The notes under the pieces: model-generated
What the model was told of the DNA's origin: nothing
The model's input: only the letters and a program-made list of their open reading frames with translations
Database searches by the model: none
Shown: positions 18,458 through 24,807 of the stretch, piece by piece
How positions within the stretch are numbered: the stretch's first letter is position 1
Layout of the letters: every line of letters begins with the position of its first letter
Position numbers and translations under genes: made by a program
Origin: Bacteroidota bacterium
GTDB lineage: Bacteria > Bacteroidota > Bacteroidia > B-17B0 > Aurantibacillaceae
Length of the DNA stretch: 24,807 bases
Assembly (NCBI GenBank): GCA_025360565.1
Contig: JANYBY010000274.1
Span: 1 to 24,807, forward strand
Direction of reading: 5' to 3'

Positions 18458-18693
18458 CAGGAATTATTTTTTCAAAATTAATCGAACCTTTTATTTTTTC
18501 GAAATTTTAGGCTAACTTATAAATAGTCAAAATTGTTTACGTGAAGCCAAACAATCACTATAGTTGAATTGAAGAGGGATCTGTTATCGTAATTAATTAA
18601 ATATCAGTAATTTAAGAGGTATCGCCCTTAACTATTTAAGTTTTTTTAAGCCTAATTTTGAGCTAGGTTAATAAGATTGAGAAAATAAAACCG

Positions 18694-18701
18694 TATATTT
18701 G
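18694..18701 (+). promoter_or_regulatory. Candidate -7 promoter box of the cold-shock gene
   Basis: TATATTTG matches TAnnTTTG exactly. A TTG at 18677-18679 is only 14 bases upstream, shorter than the usual 19-21, so the -33 box is uncertain. The implied leader to the ATG at 18903 is about 195 bases. Confidence 0.45.
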
Positions 18702-18738
18702 TAACCCATTTTAATCAAATTGTTAATAAAACGTTTAC

Positions 18739-18765
18739 AATCAGCCCAATATTCAATTGCTGATT
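18739..18765 (+). promoter_or_regulatory. Hairpin in the cold-shock mRNA leader
   Basis: AATCAGC-C-AAT (18739-18749) pairs with ATTGCTGATT (18756-18765), 10 base pairs with one bulged C. It could be part of a temperature-responsive leader as known for cspA-type mRNAs in other bacteria. This role is inference. Confidence 0.4.
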
Positions 18766-18902
18766 TTCATATTTCATCAACTAATACTCAACCCAATTAC
18801 ATCTGAAGATAAAAAATTACGTAAGGAATAGTGTTGCGATAACCTCAAAACAAGTTTCTTAATAATAAACACAAATAAATAAATAACAAAAAACAAAACA
18901 AA

Positions 18903-19091
18903 ATGAAAAACGGAACAGTTAAATTTTTTAATGAAGAAAAAGGATTCGGATTTATTAAAGAAGAAAATGGACAAGATATCTTTGTTCATGTATCAGGCCT
19001 AAAAGACCAAATTAAAGAAAACGATACAGTAGTATTTGATATACAAGAAGGCAAAAAAGGCTTAAACGCGGTAAACGTAAAATTAGCTTAA
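18903..19091 (+). CDS. Cold-shock domain protein (CspA family)
   Basis: 62 aa, a single cold-shock domain slightly shorter than the usual 65-70 aa. It has the RNA-binding motifs RNP1 KGFGFI (13-18) and RNP2 IFVHV (26-30). The opening NGTVKFFNEEKGFGFI is typical of the family. It binds single-stranded RNA/DNA and acts as an RNA chaperone or antiterminator in the cytoplasm. The gene is monocistronic: long leader upstream, strong intrinsic terminator 20 bases downstream. Confidence 0.96.
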   Translation: MKNGTVKFFNEEKGFGFIKEENGQDIFVHVSGLKDQIKENDTVVFDIQEGKKGLNAVNVKLA

Positions 19092-19112
19092 TTGCAAAAT
19101 TGTACCTGGTTA

Positions 19113-19152
19113 AAAACCCCTAAAGCTAAAAGTTTTAGGGGTTTTATTTTTT
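19113..19152 (+). terminator. Intrinsic terminator of the cold-shock gene
   Basis: AAAACCCCTAAA (19113-19124) and TTTAGGGGTTTT (19134-19145) form a perfect 12-bp stem, followed by ATTTTTT. It lies 21 bases after the stop codon. Confidence 0.92.
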
Positions 19153-19176
19153 CAGCAATAGTATAGATTGAAATAA

Positions 19177-20361
19177 ATGTCAAAAATAATTACCCGCACC
19201 GTTTGGATCCTTTCATTTGTTAGTTTGTTCACGGATGTGGCGAGTGAAATGTTATACCCCATAATGCCTTTATATTTAAAGAGCATTGGTTTTTCGGTTG
19301 TGCTTATCGGAATTTTAGAAGGGGTTGCCGAGGCTACCGCCGGATTAAGCAAAGGTTATTTCGGAAAATTATCCGACGAAAGAGGTAAACGTGTTCCCTT
19401 CATTCAATTGGGATATTTACTAAGTACTATTTCAAAGCCGATGATGGCCTTATTAACTTTTCCATTCTGGATCTTTTTTTCGCGCGCGCTTGATCGTTTG
19501 GGTAAGGGCATTCGCACAGGTGCCAGAGATGCAATGCTTTCGGATGAAGCCACGCCGCAAACAAAAGGAAAGGTTTTTGGTTTTCACCGGGCTTTAGATA
19601 CATTGGGCGCTGTAATTGGCCCTTCTTTGGCGTTAATTTATTTGTATTTTTTTCCTCAAAATTATAAAACACTTTTTTTTATAGCGTTTGCTCCGGGCAT
19701 GCTGGCCATCCTCTTTTCTTTTTTATTAAAAGATAAAAAGAGAGAAGTAAACGCAAGTAATAAAAAGATCTCTTTTTTTGATTTTGTAAGCTATTGGAAA
19801 ACCGCTACGCCCGAATATAGAAAATTGATTAGCGGGTTGTTGTTGTTTACGCTGTTTAACAGTTCAGATATTTTTCTTTTATTAGGTTTAAAGCAAAGTG
19901 GCATTAACGATTCAACAGTAATTGCAATTTATATTTTTTATAATTTAATTTACGCATTATTCTCTTATCCGCTCGGTGCAGTGGCAGATAAAATTGGCTT
20001 AAAAAAAGTTTTTGTTTTTGGTTTAACACTCTTCGCTGCTGTATACTTTGGAATGGGTGTAACTAATAACCCTATGATTTATTACGTTTTATTTTTTGTA
20101 TACGGTATATATGCCGCCGCTACCGAGGGAATTGCTAAAGCATGGATAAGTAATATCGCCGACAAAAAAGATACAGCAACCGCAATTGGCACTTACACCG
20201 CATTTCAAAGCATTTGTACTTTATTAGCAAGCTCAATCGCCGGTTTTGTGTGGTATCGTTTCGGTTCACAAACAGTTTTTATTTTAACCGGGTCGGCTAC
20301 CTTAGTGGTTATTATTTATATTGTTCGCATAAAAATAAACACAAGCCTTAAATCTGTTTAA
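19177..20361 (+). CDS. MFS transporter
   Basis: 394 aa with about twelve hydrophobic segments in two halves separated by a charged central loop (about 185-200, KDKKREVNASNKK). The MFS motif A is present in the first half (GKLSDERGKR, 63-72) and in degenerate form in the second (GAVADKIGLKK). A conserved stretch after the fourth helix, DRLGKGIRTGARDAMLSDEA, is typical of a widespread group of MFS permeases of uncertain substrate. It is an inner-membrane, proton-coupled transporter, possibly an efflux pump; the substrate cannot be told. It starts 25 bases after the cold-shock terminator, with no clear promoter of its own visible. Confidence 0.88.
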   Translation: MSKIITRTVWILSFVSLFTDVASEMLYPIMPLYLKSIGFSVVLIGILEGVAEATAGLSKGYFGKLSDERGKRVPFIQLGYLLSTISKPMMALLTFPFWIFFSRALDRLGKGIRTGARDAMLSDEATPQTKGKVFGFHRALDTLGAVIGPSLALIYLYFFPQNYKTLFFIAFAPGMLAILFSFLLKDKKREVNASNKKISFFDFVSYWKTATPEYRKLISGLLLFTLFNSSDIFLLLGLKQSGINDSTVIAIYIFYNLIYALFSYPLGAVADKIGLKKVFVFGLTLFAAVYFGMGVTNNPMIYYVLFFVYGIYAAATEGIAKAWISNIADKKDTATAIGTYTAFQSICTLLASSIAGFVWYRFGSQTVFILTGSATLVVIIYIVRIKINTSLKSV

Positions 20362-20461
20362 GTATACAATTTAATCGCAAATTCCTGTAACACTTTTTAA
20401 TTTCTGTAACCCCATATTTGTAAAATAAATAATGGAAAATAGCTCTTAAATTAAAATCACT

Positions 20462-20902
20462 ATGCAAACAACGGAAAAAACAAACACCGCAATTAAAGAT
20501 CTTGTAATAATAAACAACGATCGAACACAAGGATACAAAACCGCTTCTGACAATACAACAGAAGCCGACCTTAAGGCTTTATTCACCAGATTAAGTCAGC
20601 AAAGCAAAGGTTTTGCCGATGAGTTAAAACCATTAATGACCGATAACGATAAATTACCAAAAGAGGATGAAACAAAAAATACAGGGAAATTGTTTCGCGT
20701 TTGGATGGATGTGAAAGCGGCTTTAACTGGAAAGAACAGAAAAGGCGTATTAACTTCTTGTGAATTTGGCGAAGACAAAGCCAAAAAAACTTACGACGAT
20801 GTGTTAAAAGATACCGAAGATTTGGATTCAAAAACGGTTGAACTTATTACGAAAAAAAGAGGCGAACTCCAAAAATCACACGACGAGATAAAACAACTGT
20901 GA
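20462..20902 (+). CDS. PA2169 family four-helix-bundle protein (DUF2383)
   Basis: 146 aa, soluble, helical and highly charged, without a signal peptide. Its length and pattern fit the DUF2383/PA2169 family: helix 1 with IKDLVIINNDRTQGYKTAS, helix 2 ADLKALFTRLSQQSKGFADEL, then WMDVKAALTGKNRKGVLTSCEFGEDKAKKTYDDVL and a last helix. The fold is ferritin-like, but the function of the family is not established; members are often linked to stress conditions. A CATATTTG (20413-20420), one mismatch from a -7 box, lies 42 bases upstream. The gene is monocistronic, with a strong terminator after it. Confidence 0.85.
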   Translation: MQTTEKTNTAIKDLVIINNDRTQGYKTASDNTTEADLKALFTRLSQQSKGFADELKPLMTDNDKLPKEDETKNTGKLFRVWMDVKAALTGKNRKGVLTSCEFGEDKAKKTYDDVLKDTEDLDSKTVELITKKRGELQKSHDEIKQL

Positions 20903-20925
20903 GATAGCGCAAAATAAATAAATTT

Positions 20926-20964
20926 AAAAGCGGGATGATCTGTACGGATCGTCCCGCTTTTTTT
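20926..20964 (+). terminator. Intrinsic terminator of the PA2169-family gene
   Basis: AAAAGCGGGATGATC (20926-20940) pairs with GATCGTCCCGCTTTT (20947-20961) in a 15-bp stem with one U-G wobble, ending in a T tract to 20964. It starts 23 bases after the stop codon. Confidence 0.93.
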
Positions 20965-21047
20965 AATTCTTTAAAAATTCACAAATAATTTCTTAACTTT
21001 AGTATACTTTAATTTGTAGATCTGCGTTACAAGTAAAGCAAACAAAA

Positions 21048-21635
21048 ATGAAGTTATTTTTTAGATCGCGTTTAGCGTTTGAATTTATTTCGGCTACTAT
21101 TATAAGTTTAATGGTTGTTTCCTGCAGCAAAGCGCCAGTGGCGAATTTCACAACAGATAAAGATGAATACCAGATCGGAGAAACCATTCATCTCAAAAAC
21201 ATATCCAATAAAGCGACTAGTTATTTGTGGAGCGGAACCGGAATTACCGGACAAGTTACAACTGAAGATATAGAGATTGTAACAAATTCAACAGGAATTT
21301 ACAGCATTACATTAACTGCCTATTCAAACGGAAAAAAAAGATCAAATGTATTTTCACGAGGTGTTAGAGTAAGGAACCCAAGTGGAACCATGACGTTTTA
21401 TAGTTTAAATTCTTCAAATGCATTTGTCGAAATATATGATGGTACTGAAAATATTGGGTATATCAGTTATTACTTGTCTTCTGCCCCTGCCTGTGGAATA
21501 ACCACAACAAACGGCGTTCTTACGGCCACCTTAGATGCGGGGCCACACCAGTTCCTATTTAAGATCAACGGCACCAATAATTATGTTAACGACACGGTAA
21601 TTTTAAATTCCTGTAAGCTGCATGAGGTAAATTAA
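21048..21635 (+). CDS. PKD-domain lipoprotein
   Basis: 195 aa. A lipoprotein signal ends at C26 (VVSC). Residues about 30-108 resemble a PKD domain (PVANFTTDKDEYQIGETIHLKN, SYLWSGTG, TGIYSITLTAYSNGKK). The C-terminal 85 residues are beta-rich (FVEIYDGTENIGYI, ATLDAGPHQFLFKING) and resemble a small Ig-like or PEGA-like surface domain, without a firm family match. It is expected at the outer membrane or cell surface, in binding or structural roles. It appears to be a single gene between a terminator and the methionine operon. Confidence 0.78.
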   Translation: MKLFFRSRLAFEFISATIISLMVVSCSKAPVANFTTDKDEYQIGETIHLKNISNKATSYLWSGTGITGQVTTEDIEIVTNSTGIYSITLTAYSNGKKRSNVFSRGVRVRNPSGTMTFYSLNSSNAFVEIYDGTENIGYISYYLSSAPACGITTTNGVLTATLDAGPHQFLFKINGTNNYVNDTVILNSCKLHEVN

Positions 21636-21686
21636 TGCTTCTGTAAGCCCCGTCAATCCTTCAAAAATGCAATTTTTCAAAAAAAA

Positions 21687-21719
21687 TTTGGAACTAGTAC
21701 TTTTTATTCCTTAAATTTG
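21687..21719 (+). promoter_or_regulatory. Promoter of the SAM-riboswitch methionine operon
   Basis: TTTG (21687-21690) and TAAATTTG (21712-21719) are separated by 21 bases, a good match to the Bacteroidota -33/-7 promoter. The riboswitch begins about 38 bases after the -7 box, so the aptamer lies at the very start of the transcript. Confidence 0.7.
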
Positions 21720-21756
21720 CCCTCGAATTAATTACCTCCTTTAAATGCGTGTAATT

Positions 21757-21903
21757 AATTTATCAAGATGCGGCGAGAGAATAGGCTCAGTGACCCGCAG
21801 GCAACCAACTAAAAGCCCTGAGTTTAAGGAAGGGTTGGAAAACCGGTGCTAATTCCCACCTCGGAAGATCCCGATAGCTATCGGGACGAGGGAAAGATAA
21901 ATT
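21757..21903 (+). promoter_or_regulatory. SAM-I (S-box) riboswitch
   Basis: P1 is perfect: AATTTATC (21757-21764) with GATAAATT (21896-21903). P2 pairs TGCGG (21769-21773) with CCGCA (21795-21799). The hallmark conserved strings are present: CAAGA after P1, GGCAACC after P2, GGTGCTAATTCC (21845-21856) and GAAAGAT before the P1 3' strand. P3 is probably CCAAC with GTTGG. P4 pairs CCTCG (21859-21863) with CGAGG (21887-21891) and carries an 18-base palindrome inside. It senses S-adenosylmethionine; high SAM should lower expression of the downstream metX-hom operon. Type SAM-I is clear from the core motifs; the switching step is not obvious from the sequence. Confidence 0.92.
21869..21886. repeat. 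18-base perfect palindrome in riboswitch P4
   Basis: TCCCGATAGCTATCGGGA is its own reverse complement and extends P4 beyond the 5-bp CCTCG/CGAGG stem. I believe palindromes of this type are over-represented in some Bacteroidota genomes; that is from memory. There is no second copy in this window. Confidence 0.75.
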
Positions 21904-21916
21904 AAAAAAAGAAAAA

Positions 21917-22036
21917 ATGAAAAACGCACAAGTTCAAAAAACAGATCTAAATTCAACTCAAAGGAGTTCAATTCATCATTCATTACCTCTTCATCGCGGC
22001 ATGCGCATGTGTTGTTGCTGCCGATGTATGCGCTAA
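21917..22036 (+). CDS. Candidate Cys/Met-rich leader peptide (39 codons)
   Basis: A 39-codon ATG-to-TAA frame starts 13 bases after the end of the riboswitch. The first 25 residues are polar and unremarkable. The last 11 are MRMCCCCRCMR: four consecutive Cys codons (TGT TGT TGC TGC) and a fifth, plus three Met codons. The position, between a SAM riboswitch and methionine genes, and the dense sulfur-amino-acid codons suggest a translated leader whose ribosome stalling reports Cys or Met-tRNA supply. It could also be a small metal-binding peptide. The start is preceded by A-rich sequence, as is usual in this phylum. Expression is not proven. Confidence 0.6.
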   Translation: MKNAQVQKTDLNSTQRSSIHHSLPLHRGMRMCCCCRCMR

Positions 22037-22079
22037 GGTTCATCCAACTTTATTAAGTTAGAACACTTGGCCTCTTAGC

Positions 22080-22110
22080 CGGGAATTTTTTATGCTTTCC
22101 CGCAAAAAAT
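22080..22110 (+). promoter_or_regulatory. Possible switching element between leader ORF and first structural gene
   Basis: CGGGAA (22080-22085) can pair with TTCCCG (22097-22102). Alternatively ATTTTTT (22085-22091) can pair with AAAAAAT (22104-22110). The two pairings exclude each other. There is no U tract directly after the G/C stem, so it is not a standard terminator. A role as expression platform or attenuator is speculative. Confidence 0.3.
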
Positions 22111-22161
22111 AAATTATTATTATTATTTACCCTGTTGTAAAACAGAAAAAATTTAAACAAA

Positions 22162-22389
22162 ATGGCAAAGAATTTAAACATAAACACAAAAAATATAGAT
22201 CTTTTAAATAGCAGAGATTTCTTATCGCACTTAAAATTTGAAGTTAATTACGCGAGCATTGCTAAAGGCGGGCATGCTCCTTACTATTATCCGGCCGAAA
22301 AACAAAAACGATTAGTGAGCGATGTAAATATTTTTACTTCATACGAACAACAAGAGATCGCTTCTAATTTATTAATTAATAATAATTAA
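22162..22389 (+). CDS. 75-aa protein of unknown function in the methionine operon
   Basis: Small, soluble, no signal peptide or membrane helix. The centre, FEVNYASIAKGGHAPYYYP, has an aromatic and glycine-rich look suggesting a conserved core; the ends are polar and helical. I do not recognise a family. It is not a fragment of MetY as far as I can judge. It is separated from metX by 3 bases and lies under the SAM riboswitch, so a role in sulfur amino-acid metabolism or its control is likely. The ATG is preceded by an A-rich sequence. Confidence 0.7.
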   Translation: MAKNLNINTKNIDLLNSRDFLSHLKFEVNYASIAKGGHAPYYYPAEKQKRLVSDVNIFTSYEQQEIASNLLINNN

Positions 22390-22392
22390 ATC

Positions 22393-23454
22393 ATGTCGTT
22401 AAAAACTTTTAAATACGAAAAAGAATTTCAGTTAGAGGGCGGCGATGTTCTTCCTAATCTTGAAATTGCTTACAATACTTTTGGCAAATTAAACGCCGCT
22501 AAAGACAATGTAATTTGGGTGTGCCACGCGCTAACCGCTAACAGCAATGTGTTTGAGTGGTGGCCGGGTTTGTTTGGCAAAAAAAATCTTTTTAATCCGA
22601 ATGATCATTTTATTGTGTGTGCAAATAATTTAGGTTCTTGCTACGGCACTACCGGTCCGCTAACAATTAATAAATATACAAAGGAAGCGTGGTTCGGTTA
22701 TTTTCCGAATATAACAGCACGCGATATGGTAAAAGCGCACGATCTTTTAAGACTTGAATTAGGCATCGAACATATTGATACCATCATTGGCGGTTCACAA
22801 GGCGCTCATCAGGTGTTGGAGTGGAATGTGCTGCAACCAAATTTATTTACCAATACCATTGTTATTGCTACCAATGCAAAACATTCGCAATGGGGCATAG
22901 CGTTTAACGAAAGCCAGCGCTTAGCTATCAAAGCCGACAGGACGTATTATTCAAATACGCCCGAGGGTGGAAAAAAAGGATTGGCTGCGGCAAGAAGTAT
23001 TGCGTTATTGAGTTATCGAAATTATTATCCCTATAACGAAACCCAGAAAGAAAAACACGATGAAAAATTGACTGATTTTAATTCGGCTGCCTATCAAAGA
23101 TACCAGGGCGATAAATTAGTGAACCGTTTTAATGCCTACTCGTACATAACCCTTGCAAACGCAATGGATTCGCACAACCTTGGCAGGGCAAGAGTTTCAG
23201 TGGAGCGGGCGTTGAACCAAATAACCGCCAAAACTTTAGTGATCGGTATCAGCAGTGATATATTATTTCCGAATCAGGAACAGGAATTTATTGCTGAACA
23301 TATTAAAAACAGCGAATTAAAAATTATTGATTCGTTTTACGGGCACGATGGTTTTTTAATTGAAACCGCAAAATTAACAGAGTTAATAAAAGGGTTTCTC
23401 CCTCAAAAAAACAATAATTTAAAAAATATAAACAAAAAATTAATCACACTCTAA
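22393..23454 (+). CDS. metX: Homoserine O-acetyltransferase (MetX family)
   Basis: 353 aa, typical length. An alpha/beta-hydrolase that acylates homoserine with an acyl-CoA (usually acetyl-CoA) in the first committed step of methionine synthesis; cytoplasmic. Family motifs are VCHALTANS (43-51), NNLGSCYGTTGP (78-89), the nucleophile elbow GGSQG with S135, SSDILFP with D289 and GHDGFLIE with H318, forming the Ser-Asp-His triad. The elbow is unusual: GGSQGAHQ instead of the common GGSxGGxQ. Acyl specificity (acetyl or succinyl) cannot be read with certainty. One base separates it from hom. Control is by the upstream SAM riboswitch. Confidence 0.93.
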   Translation: MSLKTFKYEKEFQLEGGDVLPNLEIAYNTFGKLNAAKDNVIWVCHALTANSNVFEWWPGLFGKKNLFNPNDHFIVCANNLGSCYGTTGPLTINKYTKEAWFGYFPNITARDMVKAHDLLRLELGIEHIDTIIGGSQGAHQVLEWNVLQPNLFTNTIVIATNAKHSQWGIAFNESQRLAIKADRTYYSNTPEGGKKGLAAARSIALLSYRNYYPYNETQKEKHDEKLTDFNSAAYQRYQGDKLVNRFNAYSYITLANAMDSHNLGRARVSVERALNQITAKTLVIGISSDILFPNQEQEFIAEHIKNSELKIIDSFYGHDGFLIETAKLTELIKGFLPQKNNNLKNINKKLITL

Positions 23455-23455
23455 T

Positions 23456-24709
23456 ATGGCAAAGAAATTAAAAATAGGATTGTTTGGCTTTGGATGTGTA
23501 GGCCAGGGTTTATACCATGTGTTGAACAATAGTACCGGCTTTAAGGCCGACATTATTAAAATTGGCGTGAAGGATAAAACAAAAAAAAGAATTGTCCCTG
23601 CCGAGTTCATCACTTATGATAAATCGGAGATCTTAAATGATCCGGAGATAGATGTAATAGTTGAATTGATAGACGATGCAGAAGAAGCATTTAAAATTGT
23701 AAGCGAAGCCTTAAAAAAAGGCAAACATGTGGTAACAGCCAATAAAAAAATGCTTGCTTTACATTTGGAAGAGTTGTATGACCTTCAGCAAAAGAATAAT
23801 GTATCGCTTTTATATGAGGCCTCGTCTTGCGGCAGTATTCCTATCATCAGAAGCCTTGAAGAATATTTTGACAATGAAGAACTGGAGAAGGTAACAGGAA
23901 TTTTTAACGGTACAACTAATTATATTTTAACCAAAACTATCAGTGAAAAATTATCGTATCAGGTTGCTTTAAAACAAGCGCAGGAAAAAGGTTTTGCAGA
24001 AAGTGACCCCACAAATGATGTGGAGGGATTTGACGCGAAATTTAAATCTGTTATTATTGCTTTGCATGCGTTCGGTTTAATTATTAAGGCGAATGATGTT
24101 TTAAACATCGGAATTACAACTTTACATGAAAATGATATAAAGTATGCTTCTGAAAAAGGGTATAAAATAAAATTGACACCGATTATTCAGCGCTTACCGA
24201 ATAATCAAGTAAGTGCTTTTGTTATTCCACGTTTTATTAAGGAAAATAATCAATTGTTTAATGTCGACAATGAATTTAACGGCGTAATTGTTGAAGGAAA
24301 ATTTTCGGGTGAACAGTTTTTGCAAGGCCGCGGTGCCGGAAGTTATCCTACGGGGGCGGCGGTGCTATCTGATATTTCGGCTTTATCGCATGGTTATAAA
24401 TACGAGTTTAAAAAGCATGTGCAAAAACACGCAGATGGATTTACAAATAATGTTATTGTGGAGGTGTATTTAAGATACAACTCAGAAGGTGACCTTAAAA
24501 AAATTGAGTTTGAAGAGATCTCTGAAAAATATACCGGAAAAGAGTATCATTTTATTGTTGGGAAAGTGAACTTGCAAACATTGATAAATGAAAAAGAATA
24601 TATTTTAAAAAATGATCTTTTTATTTCTTTGGTAAATGATAAAGTGAGTTTAAATGCAAACAAAGAAAATTTGAAAATAACAAAAGAAAAAGAATTAGTT
24701 AATAAATAA
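23456..24709 (+). CDS. hom: Homoserine dehydrogenase (monofunctional)
   Basis: 417 aa. Converts aspartate semialdehyde to homoserine with NAD(P)H, supplying the substrate of MetX. The Rossmann motif GLFGFGCVGQGL (8-19) is at the N-terminus. The catalytic domain has NGTTNYIL (151-158), FAESDPTNDVEGFDAKFK (180-197) with E182, D193 and K197 at the positions expected for the catalytic residues, and GRGAGSYPTGAAVLSDI (291-307). About 95 C-terminal residues (from 325) form an ACT-like or divergent regulatory domain without a clear ACT signature. There is no aspartate kinase fusion. It starts one base after metX, so the two enzymes are coupled in the same operon. Confidence 0.94.
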   Translation: MAKKLKIGLFGFGCVGQGLYHVLNNSTGFKADIIKIGVKDKTKKRIVPAEFITYDKSEILNDPEIDVIVELIDDAEEAFKIVSEALKKGKHVVTANKKMLALHLEELYDLQQKNNVSLLYEASSCGSIPIIRSLEEYFDNEELEKVTGIFNGTTNYILTKTISEKLSYQVALKQAQEKGFAESDPTNDVEGFDAKFKSVIIALHAFGLIIKANDVLNIGITTLHENDIKYASEKGYKIKLTPIIQRLPNNQVSAFVIPRFIKENNQLFNVDNEFNGVIVEGKFSGEQFLQGRGAGSYPTGAAVLSDISALSHGYKYEFKKHVQKHADGFTNNVIVEVYLRYNSEGDLKKIEFEEISEKYTGKEYHFIVGKVNLQTLINEKEYILKNDLFISLVNDKVSLNANKENLKITKEKELVNK

Positions 24710-24712
24710 ACC

Positions 24713-24807
24713 ATGTCAATTAGATTAGGAGATATTGCGCCTGACTTTGTAGCAGAGTCGAGCGAAGGAAAAATAAATTTTTACGAATTTCTAGGAAATA
24801 ATTGGGG
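24713..24807 (+). CDS. 1-Cys peroxiredoxin (Prx6/AhpC-TSA family), N-terminal part
   Basis: Only the first 31 codons are in the window; the gene runs off the end. The opening RLGDIAPDFVAESSEGKINF followed by FLGNNWG is typical of Prx6-type peroxiredoxins, whose catalytic Cys would come about 15 residues later. It reduces peroxides in the cytoplasm. It starts 3 bases after hom, which suggests cotranscription with the methionine genes. Confidence 0.8.
   Translation, partial: MSIRLGDIAPDFVAESSEGKINFYEFLGNNW

Larger units (their letters stand above)
18458..18902 (+). other. 445-base intergenic region including the cold-shock gene leader
   Basis: The first 230 bases hold nothing I recognise. A perfect -7 element lies at 18694-18701, so the last 200 bases are probably the transcribed 5' leader of the downstream cold-shock gene. 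Inside it is a strong hairpin (18739-18765). The 40 bases before the ATG are almost free of G and C and should be unstructured. Confidence 0.5.

Noticed and set aside
20413..20420. CATATTTG as a promoter -7 box for the PA2169-family gene
   Set aside because: One mismatch in a key position and no -33 box; mentioned only in the gene entry.
21663..21677. AAAAAT-GCA-ATTTTT hairpin after the PKD lipoprotein gene
   Set aside because: AT-only stem of six pairs followed by A, not U; too weak for a terminator call.
21849..22043. 64-codon minus-strand frame across the riboswitch and leader ORF
   Set aside because: Explained by the plus-strand riboswitch and leader; sequence is low complexity.
22080..22110. 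Intrinsic terminator after the leader ORF
   Set aside because: The stem is followed by CAAAAAAT, not by a U tract, so it is reported only as possible switching sequence.

Overview
This is a 24.8 kb AT-rich stretch of chromosome from a member of the Bacteroidota. The evidence is a type IX secretion (Por) C-terminal sorting domain, two large TonB-dependent receptors with CarboxypepD-like N-terminal domains, a TonB receptor followed by a DUF4249-like lipoprotein, LytS/LytTR regulators, TPR-PP2C phosphatases, and several promoters with the Bacteroidota -7 element TAnnTTTG in place of a TATAAT-type -10. No rRNA, tRNA, CRISPR array, insertion sequence or phage gene is visible. The genus cannot be named from the sequence alone.

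Region 1 (1-7060) looks like a signalling island. Two TPR / transmembrane / SpoIIE-type PP2C phosphatases (110-2116 and 4970-7060, + strand) flank a minus-strand pair: a DUF1987 protein of the SiaC type (2122-2496) and a protein built from two SiaB-type (DUF6272) kinase modules in tandem (2501-3613). Together they have the parts of a Sia-type threonine-phosphorylation partner switch (phosphatase, kinase, phosphoprotein), but no SiaD diguanylate cyclase is present and the kinase is doubled. A secreted CARDB protein with a T9SS sorting tail (3861-4610) sits between them, with its own terminator.

Region 2 (7309-18457) is envelope biology. It holds a GT4 glycosyltransferase; a tightly packed operon of TonB-dependent receptor, DUF4249-like lipoprotein, LytS histidine kinase and LytTR response regulator (8627-14175); then a second TonB receptor/outer-membrane barrel protein followed 3 bases later by a secreted hypothetical protein (14264-18457).

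Region 3 (18458-21635) has single genes: a cold-shock protein with a long structured 5' leader and strong terminator, an MFS transporter, a PA2169/DUF2383 four-helix-bundle protein with strong terminator, and a PKD-domain lipoprotein.

Region 4 (21687-24807) is a methionine-biosynthesis operon. It has a good -33/-7 promoter, a SAM-I riboswitch whose P4 arm carries an 18-base perfect palindrome, an unlisted 39-codon ORF ending in MRMCCCCRCMR (a probable Cys/Met leader peptide), a 75-aa protein of unknown function, metX, hom (homoserine dehydrogenase) and the start of a 1-Cys peroxiredoxin cut by the window edge. metY is not present. The most interesting candidates are the SAM riboswitch plus Cys/Met-rich leader arrangement with its orphan 75-aa protein, and the doubled-kinase Sia-like module.
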